Positions 55,378 to 64,000 of a stretch of 64,000 bases of DNA are shown here, piece after piece. Source of the stretch: Saposhnikovia divaricata (taxonomy: Eukaryota; Streptophyta; Magnoliopsida; Apiales; Apiaceae); NCBI GenBank assembly GCA_036435485.1, contig CM071600.1, positions 118,412,046 to 118,476,045 on the forward strand, in the 5' to 3' direction. Under the pieces are notes generated by a model. The model was not told the origin of the DNA. It did no database searches and saw nothing but the letters and a program-made list of their open reading frames with translations. Positions within the stretch are counted from its first letter, which is position 1. Every line of letters begins with the position of its first letter. The translations under genes were made by a program, and so were the position numbers.

Positions 55378-58300
55378 TTAGGGGTGCTTTTCACGCATCG
55401 CGCTCTCTAGTTCCCATGTTGATTCTTCGACATTCTGATTCCTCCACAAAACTCTCACTAGTTTGACAACCTTGTTCCTCAGCACCTGTTCCTTTCTATC
55501 CATGATTTCTATGGGTTGCTCCACATATGTTAAGTCTGGTTGCAGATCCACTTGATCATGTTCTATTACATGTCGGAAGTCGGTATGGTATGGTCGTAGC
55601 ATGGACACATGGAACACATTATGCACTTGCTGTAAGCTCGGGGGTAAGGCCAATTCATAGGCTAATTTCCCAACTCGTTTCAAGATCTCAAAAGGTCCAA
55701 TAAATCTCGGGCTTAGTTTTCCCTTCTTACCAAATCTCATCAATCCTTTCCACGGTGATACCTTCAACATCACAAACTCTCCTACCTCATATTCTTTGTC
55801 CTTGTGGGTCTGGTCTGCATACTTCTTCTGTCTGTCTTGGGCCGCTACCAGCCGTTCTCTTATGAGCTCGATAGTTTCTCTTGTCTGTTGGACCAGTTCA
55901 GGCCCTAAAATCTTCCGCTCTCCTGCCTCTTCCCAACACAAGGGAGACCGACATCTTCGTCCGTATAAAGCTTCATATGGGGGCATGCCTATACTCGCAT
56001 GGTAACTGTTGTTGTAGGAAAATTCGATCAACGGCAAGTGGTCATCCCAACTTCCCTTAAAATCAATGGCACATACCCTCAACATGTCCTCGATGGTCTG
56101 GATGGTTCTCTCACTCTGTCCGTCTGTTTGGGGATGGTATGCAGTACTCATGTTTAACTTGGTCCCCACACAGTCCTGAAAACTTCTCCAGAACCTGGAG
56201 TTGAATCTTGGGTCTCTATCTGATACAATGCTCACAGGAACCCCATGCCTTACCACGATCTCCTTTAAGTAAATATCTGCCAGCTTGTCGACAGTATATC
56301 TCTCGTTGATTGGAAGAAAATGTGCTGACTTGGTCAACCTATCGATAATTACCCAAATGGCATCATGATTAGTCTTGGTCCTTGGTAATCCGACCACAAA
56401 GTCCATCGCAATTTACTCCCACTTCCTCTCGGGTATCTCTAAGGGTTGCAACCATCCACTGGGCCTCTGGTGTTCGGCCTTTACTCTTTGACATGTCAAG
56501 CATTTACTTACCCACTCGGCCACGTCCTTCTTCATATTTGGACACCAATAGTATTCTCTTAGATCTCTATACATCTTAGTGCCTCCAGGGTGAATTGAGT
56601 ACCTTGAACTATGAGCCTCTTGCAAAATCTCGTCCTTTAATTCTTGAACGTTCGGGATCCATATCCTAGATGCGTACCTCATAATTCCATTCCCGTCCTT
56701 CTCACACTTAATTTCCTCGCCAGTCAAAACTTTCTCCATCGAATTCTTTTCTTCTTTTATCTTCTTTTCCTGGCATAACTTAATCTTTTCCAATAGCGGT
56801 GGTTGGACTTTTATTTCCATTAGACTCTCTTGTCCAATTCCTGGTAACCTCACTTCAATCTCCAGTTTCTCAAGGTCCTTGATCAATTCGTCCACTGACG
56901 TTATCATCTTAAGCTTCTCCTTTCGGCTAAGTGCATCGGCCACTACGTTGGCCTTCCCTGGGTGATAATGAATCTCACAATCATAATCTTTGATTAGCTC
57001 TAGCCATCTCCTCTGCCTCATGTTTAACTCTTTCTGAGTGAATATGTACTTTAAGCTCTTGTGATCCGTGTAGATTTCACACTTTTCACCGTAAAGATAA
57101 TGTCTCCAGATCTTCAAAGCAAAAACTATCGCTGCTAATTCCAAATCATGGGTGGGGTATCTTATCTCATACTCCTTAAGTTGTCTGGATGCATACGCGA
57201 TCACTTTATCGTGCTGCATAAGCACACACCCTAAACCTTTATGGGATGCGTCGCTATAAATCACAAAATCTCCCTTATCATCAGGTAGGGCTAGTACTGG
57301 TGCTGTCACTAACCTCTTCTTCAACTCTTGGAAGCTCTCTTCGCATTTTTCAGTCCACACAAACTTCTCGGTCTTGCGAGTTAGTCGGGTCAAAGGGGCT
57401 GCTATCTTGGCAAAGTCTTGGACAAATCTCCTATAGTAGCCAGCCAACCCTATAAAACTTCTCACCTCTGTCGGAGTGGTTGGTCTCTCCCAATTTTATA
57501 CAGCCTCTATTTTGACTGGGTCCACTAGAATGCCTTGTTCGCTAATCACATGCCCTAAAAACTGAACTTCCTTCAACCAAAATTCGCACTTCGAGAACTT
57601 AGCGTACAACTTTTCTTCTCTCAATGCTCCCAATACAATCCTCAAGTGCTCTGCATGTTCCTCCTTCGTCTTGGAATAAATCAAGATGTCATCGATGAAG
57701 ACTATAACACACTTGTCCAAGTACTTCTTGAAGACTCGATTCATTAAATCCATGAAAGCTGCAGGGGCATTCGTTAACCCAAATGACATCACTAGGAACT
57801 CATAGTGTCCGTACCAGGTGCGAAAGGCCGTCTTTGGTATATCTTCTGGTTTAATCTTTAACTGGTGATACCCGGTCCTCAAATCAATTTTAGAGAAGTA
57901 AACTGCATCTTTCAATTGATCAAACAGGTCATCTATCCTGGGCAAGGGATACTTATTCTTTATAGTCACCTTGTTCAACTCCCTGTAGTCTATACATAAT
58001 CTCATACTACCATCCTTCTTTTTCACGAATAACACCGGGGCTCCCCACGGTGACACACTAGGTCTTATCATCCCTTTATCCAACAACTCTTGTAACTGAG
58101 TGGCCAGCTCTTTCATCTCCACTGGGGCTAGCTGATATGGGGCTTTCGAAATTGGGGCCGTACCCGGAACTAAGTCTATATCGAACTCGATATCTCTATC
58201 AGGTGGTAGTCCGGGAAGATCATCCGTAAACACGTTCGCGAACTCATTAACGACAGGGATTTCCTGTAGGTTTGGTGCCTCCTTCTTGGTATCCTTCACA

Positions 58301-60051
58301 TAGGCTAAATAGGCTTCGCATCCTTTACGTAACAGCTTCTTAGCTTGAATCATAGTCAGGAACTTTTGGTTTTGCCGTTTCCCACTAAACACTACTTCCT
58401 CGTCCCCTGGTAGTCTCAAACTTACTTTCTTCTTTACGCAATCAATCTGGGCTCCGTGGGTTTTTAACCAATCCATACCTACTATTACGTCAAACTCCCC
58501 TAGTTTAAAAGGTATTAAGTCTACTCCAAAGTGTCGCCCTTCTATTTCTAGGTCGCAACCTGGACATACTTGGCTAACGGGAATAATTTCATGATTAGCT
58601 ATCTCTATTTGCAATCTGTCTTTCAATGGTTCAGTCTTAAGGACTAACTGACATACAAAATCTAGAGATATGAAGGACTTGGTAGCTCCCGAATCAAATA
58701 AAACATTTGCCTTAACTGAGTTGAGTAGTAGAGTACCTGCAATCACATCCGTGTTTCTCACGGCATCCTGCACCATCATGTTAAAAGTTCTTGCAGTAGG
58801 GGCCTTGTTAGAAGCAGTTCCACTCACTCTCGATGCAGCTGGCCCAAAGGACATACATTCCCTCATTCGGTGCCCTGGTTTCCCACACTTGAAGCAATTA
58901 CCTCCGGCACTCGGGTTGTTACTAGTTCCGCGACAAGCGTTAGCATAATGCCCTGTCAGCCCACACTTGAAGCACTTCACATCTTGCAGGTTACACACGC
59001 CCGCATGTTTCCTTCCACATTTATTACATTCTGGGGGTTGGGTTCAGGATGGGGTAGAGTAAGACGATCCCTGTGGCCGGCCGCTCTGGCCCACACTCCA
59101 ACTTTCAGCTCTCTTGGTTCCAAAGTTTCCGCTGGGTTGGGACATCGTTCCTTGCTTAAATTTGCTCGGAAAGCTCCCACCCGCAGAGTTCCCCTTTCGA
59201 CTACCAAACTTTCTCTTCTTCCCTTCCCTCTCCTTCTGCATCTGTTTAGTCCCAGCCTCAACAATTGACGCTTTCTGTACCAGGGTGGCATAGTCTGTCA
59301 GCTCAAGAACCGCCACATGATTCTGAATCCATTGTTTTAGCCCTAATTGAAACCTTCGGGCCCTCTTTGCTTCAGAGTTCACATATTCCGGCACAAACCT
59401 CGACAGCTCAGTAAATTTGGCCTCATACTCGGCCACCGTCATGTTTCCTTGCTTCAGTTCCAAAAACTTCAGCTCCATTTGTGTCTCCATGAACCTAGGA
59501 AAGTACTTTTCCAAGAACAGCTCGCTAAATCTCTCCCAGGTCACCACACCTCTTCCTTCCAAATTCTTCTTAGCTTCCCACCAATAGTTCGCCTCACCCT
59601 TCAGAAGGTAAGTGGCGAAAACAGTTTTCTGTTCCTCAGCGACACCTAGTATCTCGAAAGATTTTTCCATTTCCTTCAGCCAGGCCCTTGCCTCGACAGG
59701 GTCGGCAGTTCCTTTAAATTCTAGGGGTTTCAGGGATTTGAAGTTCCGGAAAGCATTAGCATTAGCATTCTGGGGTGGTTGCTGAACTGAGGGACGATCC
59801 AAGTTCTGCCTAAGTAACTCCATGAACTGTTCCATAGGGCCTCCCCTAGGATGTTCTACCTCTCGGGTGTCATCACCAGCTTCTTCTTCTTCATACTCAG
59901 AGTCATCAAACAAGTTATGATCGTTGCCCTCATTCTCACTCAGGTTGGCATTCTCCCCTTCATGGTTCTGGTGGCCTCCGGTTCCATGGTGGCTACCCTG
60001 GCCCTCAGAACTGATCGGGTGAGCTCGAGTGTTCATTCTTCTGGGTGGCAT
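55378..60051 (-). pseudogene. gypsy-2 gag-pol, one frame with three stops
   Basis: A single reading frame of 1558 codons on the minus strand from ATG 60051 (MPPRRMNTRAHP) to 55378. In order: acidic N-terminus and gag core (WLKEMEKSFEIL, VPEYVNSEAKRARRF); stop tga 59044-59046 just before the cysteine cluster and two CCHC knuckles (CFKCGLTGHYANAC, CFKCGKPGHRMREC); protease DSGATKSF near 58685; reverse transcriptase with FIDDIL near 57695; stop taa 57496-57498; RNase H YSDASHKGLG near 57240; integrase zinc domain near 56600; stop taa 56413-56415 just before the integrase core (MDFVVGLP); DD35E core; and a chromodomain-like tail. No frameshift is needed, so decay is recent. The three stops separate it into four open pieces. 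Confidence 0.88.
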
Positions 60052-60793
60052 GATTCTGATAATAAAACAAGAAAGGGGTTAGGGTTTTCCAATTACCTAA
60101 CAGCGCTTGCACGGGTCAGGAACGTATCGTTCCTCCTCATAAGGGTGGAAGTGCAAAAGTTTTAATAATCTGATGTTGGAGATAAAATGTCAGACATTTT
60201 TGGGGAAAAATCCCTTTGGGATGCGAAAACATTTACAAGAATTTTCAAAACTTCGAAACCTCAAAAATATTTTTCAAAATTTCAAAACAAATTTTTTTTT
60301 TTTTGAAAAATTTATTTTTAAAGATTGTAGGAACATTTTTGGAAATTGTAGAAAACAATTTGAAATCGCATATCGTAAATTTGAAACAGCATGGTTGTAT
60401 TTATGGCTTGTAGCAATTGTATAATCACAGTTGTATATCAAAACAGTAAAGCATGGCATCGGAAAGTAAAGCAGTTGAGGCAATATTAAGGAAACTGAAA
60501 CTAAATAAGTACGGTACAAGGGTTATCACAAAGTTTGGATGTTAGAGCCAAATACATAGTTCCGATGTCAAAGTCTAGCAAAAGTGGAACAATACAAGTA
60601 CATCATCCGAATAGTCAGGCTACACAAAAGTAGGGCTACATCTGTACATACTACCCGAAGTCACATCTACATCTCTGTAGGTCAGTCTACTCATCCACTG
60701 GTCAGAAAGGATACCACTGCACAAGTCAACTATCCCGCAAAATCGACACACTAATGTCATCTGAACCTAGGGGACTGAGCTATCAGTAACACA
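60052..60793 (-). other. gypsy-2 leader between extra ORF and gag
   Basis: About 740 bp without a recognised gene; it includes a T/A-rich run near 60285-60320. Confidence 0.6.
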
Positions 60794-61540
60794 TCACGGG
60801 GCCGCACCGCGACGGAGCAAGGTCCTCACTCGGGCAAATGCACGACGCACAACACGCCTAACATCCCTAGCCTGGATCACTCCGCCCCCGCGGATCCCTA
60901 AACCAAGAATCCTATCGCGACTCCTCCTCTCAATCCTATGGAGTCGAGCCCTAGTCCTCCTAGCAACAGCGGTCCTCATCTCAGCCTGGATCCTCAAGCG
61001 CGCCTCGCGCTCCTCCACTAGTGCCCGCCTCGCCTCGTTAAGTCGGGCCTCTGCAGATAGTAAGTCTCGGGTCAGGAACTGTACCACGTAAGCATGCTCA
61101 GTACCCAACACTGGGGGTAGGTCCATCGGTGGAGGTGGTATGACAGGAACAGGAGTAGGTGCAGCAGCAGCAGGAGGAGCAGGAGCAGTAGCAGGGGTAG
61201 GGTCAAGCTCCTCCTCGCCAGAAGTGTCATCCTCGGAGTCACCGTCCGATGAAACAGGGCTCGATGACTGCGGAGAAGGTGGTGGTGACACAACACGACC
61301 CTCACCAGATCTCACACTCTCCTCATCAGTAGCTACAGGAGATGGGGTAACAGGTTCTGGCTCAGGCTCAGGCTCAAAGGGCTCCTTAACGGGATCCTCA
61401 TCATCAGTATCCTCTATCAGTGTAATCCAGGGGCCAAGCTCGGAGTCAGCACCCATATCCTCCTCAGGATCCTCGGTATCTCGCATCAGTGCCTCATCAT
61501 GCTCTCTCTCGAAAGCCTCAGGGTTTGGTATCTCCTCCAT
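60794..61540 (-). CDS. Extra ORF upstream of gag in gypsy-2 (248 aa)
   Basis: An intact minus-strand frame between the primer site and gag, starting MEEIPNPEAFEREHDEAL. It has three parts: an acidic N-terminal half with EPEPEPEP and SSD/EDD runs; a Pro/Ala-rich middle (PATAPAPPAAAAP...VIPPPPMDLPP); and a C-terminal third that is strongly basic and helix-prone (LSAEARLNEARRALVEEREARL, then RRTRARLHRIERRSRDR and a final Arg-rich stretch). It is distinctly GC-rich compared with the rest of the window and has no stop, while gag-pol of the same element has three. It does not resemble gag, pol or any family I can name; the basic coiled-coil end could bind nucleic acid. It is transcribed in the same direction as gag, so it would be the first ORF of the genomic RNA. 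Gypsy-1 has no equivalent. Confidence 0.75.
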   Translation of the reverse strand: MEEIPNPEAFEREHDEALMRDTEDPEEDMGADSELGPWITLIEDTDDEDPVKEPFEPEPEPEPVTPSPVATDEESVRSGEGRVVSPPPSPQSSSPVSSDGDSEDDTSGEEELDPTPATAPAPPAAAAPTPVPVIPPPPMDLPPVLGTEHAYVVQFLTRDLLSAEARLNEARRALVEEREARLRIQAEMRTAVARRTRARLHRIERRSRDRILGLGIRGGGVIQARDVRRVVRRAFARVRTLLRRGAAP

Positions 61541-61772
61541 CTACACAAGGGAAATAAGGTGAGTCACTAACCATAAAAGAAAGGTTTAGGAGTAGTTCCC
61601 TCACGGGCCTTAAAGTCAGTGCTATATCCGATAACCCGACTACAAACTCGATGAGAGTTCTAAGTATTATTAATGTTGTTATTAGGGTTATCGTTATTGT
61701 TATTATTATTAGGGTTGCTTTCTTAAATTACTATCGTTTCTGAGAACTGTAACCTCGCTCTGATACCATTTC
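61541..61772 (-). other. gypsy-2 primer-binding site and proximal leader
   Basis: gctctgatacca at 61757-61768 is the minus-strand tRNA-Met-type primer site, four bases inside the LTR boundary. Confidence 0.85.
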
Positions 61773-64000
61773 TGTGACGCCCCCAGATCCGGGGTCGGAG
61801 ATCTAGGCGCTCACGGTCCATTTTCCATTAATAACATACCTGTTCTTGCACATAATATATATAACACAGCCATCGACCCCACAATAAACTCACACCACAC
61901 ACACACAGAGGTTAGAGCCTCAGAAACGTCACACATTGATTAAACAGTAATAAAATTATCAGTTATTACAGACTGAATTAAATAGTATTTATGCTACCAG
62001 CAACACTTCGATATGAAGCGAAGTTGGCGGCTTGAAAGTTTGTTACGATACACTGCCTTGCACAGGTCATACTGATAAATAAAACGAACTAACAAAAGCT
62101 GCCAACCAATCCGGCTAATGGGGCCTACCGGTGGAATCTCAAGTGCTGGCTCGGGTCTAGTCACCTGCTTTCGAGCAGTCTGTCTGGGTCTTGCCATTTC
62201 GCTTAGCTGTTGTGTTTGTAAAATTTGAAAACAAGCAAGAGTGAGCAACTATAGCTCAGCAAGAAATATATATATAAGGTAAGCAATATAACATTTCATA
62301 TGATTGGCAGTTATTAAACTTGTTTGTATCAATAAGATATAAAATCACTTGTCATAGTTGATAAATCTCGAAGGTGCAACAATATGTGCCCTCGTTTTCA
62401 AAATAAACTTGCAGTTCTAGACACTGCATTGAGTCAACATCTTTCTCATCAAAATAGAACACTATCAGCAACTCGGCACAAAAGCCTAAGAAGCAGTGTC
62501 AAAGCATTTTTCCAAAATGGAGGAATGGGACTTAAAGAAAACACAAAACCTGACAAGGATTGACGATGATCAGTCGCCACATCCAAGTCCAATAATCCGC
62601 GGGTCTTCTCTACCGGTAGAAGGATAGAAACTACATCCGTAACTATCTCTCGGGTGAAAACTACATCCGTAATCACCCTCGATGAAAACTACATCCGTAA
62701 TCATCCTTCGGCAACACCTGGGCCGGAATAATAATTGATGGACCGCCTGGCTCACGGCCGCTTACACATCCCGGGAATCGTTCGTCAACGGTTCCCACAC
62801 CTGCCAGAGTCCCTTTTTCTTTTTCTTTTAAAACTTGATTTTGATTGAAAACAGAGTAATTGAGGTTCGACATCAGTCGACCGATGATTCTTGAAATCAT
62901 ACAAGAAGCAGAATCTGACCGGGGGTTTTCGAAAATGTTTTGGGTTCGAAAGAGTTCGAGTTTTAAAGTATTAAAAAGTATCTTGGATTAACTTTGTCTT
63001 TAAATAATGAACAATGATTAATAAATAATATTTTAAGATTTAATATTAATAATTAATAAAATAATTATTCGATAAAATAAACTTTTAATCCAAGATAGGG
63101 TTTCGAGTATTTACGAAGATATAACAATAGTTACTTGAGTATACGATACTACCCGAATGACCCTTCGGGTTTTCGCAAACTGGATACGATATAATAATAT
63201 ACCGCTCCCCGGTCAATAGTGTATACGGACCGCTACGACCTCTATTGCTAGAGTCGTTGTCCGAAGAAAACATTTCAATCTAAGTTCAAGGGGTATAAGC
63301 ATATATGTACTTATTCAATTTCAATTGCATCAATACTTCGATAAGCATAGCATTTGATATAATTGAAAACTACAAACACAATAGTGAAAGTCCTTGTATA
63401 TGGATAAGTTTTGAAAAGTAAACTTGCCTTGGTTTGGTTTGGGTGGCGAGCGTGCGGAGTCGAATGATCTATACATAAGCAATAACCGCTCGTTAGTACC
63501 TTAACAATATCTCTTTAATTACGGGGTTTTAGGGGGGTACGAAATTAACTTAATGACCTCGTCTTATGACAATCTAGCCCCACTATAGGTTCATGTCATC
63601 GCTCGATTACGCTCGTCACTTATTCGACTTAATTTAGTTACCACATTCGAATCACAACCATTAACCCTAGAATTATGCTCCACTAACGACTTTTTCACTT
63701 GCGCGAAATTTACTCTAGCATTTTTATAAAATCCAAAAATTCATATTTTAATCCAATTCTTTTTGGGTGGTCTTCACCACTGCATTCCCTACATTCTCAA
63801 ATTTTTCCATGATCCCACATATATTTTTAGGGGTTTAAACAAGGTTCACAAGGGGGTCACTTAGTGCAGTCCGGAATCCAGAAACACAATTCACTTCTCC
63901 AGCCATAACTTAAAATCTATACATCACCTAGCCATGAACCTTACATTTCCAGAAACTACATTCAATTATCTTTCCAACAATATATGGTAGGACATCAGGG
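61773..64000 (-). repeat. gypsy-2 5' LTR (part), sequence changes after 63355
   Basis: 61773 to about 63355 matches the 3' LTR; beyond that the sequence is unrelated to 54104-55329 of the partner LTR. The remaining 645 bp contains no gene I can recognise. It may be a different U3 type or a further nested insertion that continues past the window. Confidence 0.75.

Larger units (their letters stand above)
52516..64000 (-). mobile_element. gypsy-2: Tekay-like chromovirus with extra ORF, right end outside window
   Basis: Minus-strand Ty3/gypsy element inserted in the copia-2 extra ORF after acttc. Reading right to left: 5' LTR (61773 onward), primer site (61757-61768), leader with a 248-aa ORF, gag-pol with three stops, polypurine tract and 3' LTR (52516-55329). 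The pol and tail resemble gypsy-1, so both belong to the Tekay-like chromoviruses, but their LTRs look unrelated. Confidence 0.88.

Noticed and set aside
61140..61562. 140-aa Gly/Ser-rich frame on the plus strand
   Set aside because: It is the antisense shadow of the acidic/proline-rich ORF at 60794-61540.

Overview
This is a stretch of plant nuclear DNA, almost certainly from a eudicot with a repeat-rich genome. The evidence is Ty3/gypsy and Ty1/copia LTR retrotransposons with plant-type primer-binding sites, a Mutator-like (MULE) transposase, small MITEs, GT-AG introns, and AT-rich spacers. No rRNA, tRNA, CRISPR or bacterial-style operon was seen. The species cannot be fixed from the sequence alone.

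Layout. (1) 1-9453: a Tekay/Del-type chromovirus (gypsy-1) on the + strand. Its 5' LTR is cut by the window edge, its 1523-aa gag-pol is intact, and its 3' LTR is 3754 bp. The two LTRs differ at only 4 of 587 comparable bases, so it is young. (2) 9454-21460: a low-copy-looking region. It holds a decayed MULE transposase on the minus strand, four host-like gene pieces that appear only when introns are allowed for (9725-10259 +, 10566-10839 -, 13688-14223 -, 16967-17296 -), a 379-381 bp tandem array, and scattered clusters of a short AATCTATACGAATCT-like word. (3) 21460-26296: AT-rich spacer with a clean 301-bp MITE, a MITE remnant, two tiny poly(A)-tailed insertions and an unassigned transcript-like block. 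(4) 26297 to beyond 64000: one nested stack. A minus-strand copia element (copia-1; 3' LTR 26297-27746, pol to 42416) is split by a gag-protease-only Tat/Athila-like element (29083-38614). Copia-1 is split again at 42417 by a + strand LTR of a relative of that element. That LTR is split at 43653 by a second copia (copia-2, +). Copia-2 is split at 52516, inside its extra ORF, by a minus-strand gypsy (gypsy-2) that runs off the window.

Most coding sequence belongs to transposons. Gypsy-1 looks able to make all its proteins. Gypsy-2 has three in-frame stops but no frameshift. Copia-2 keeps an open RT/RNase H but has lost an integrase catalytic residue. Copia-1 has a mutated RT active site. The gag-only element would depend on proteins from elsewhere.

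The most unusual pattern is in the two copia elements. Each carries arrays of a short word (about 10 nt) repeated at about 24-28 bp intervals in the LTR upstream of the TATA box. A second array lies between the end of pol and an internal TATA box that precedes an extra ORF. In copia-2 the same word is also embedded in coding sequence, where it encodes an 8-residue repeat. This looks like a cis-element system that has spread through the element; its function is inferred, not shown.
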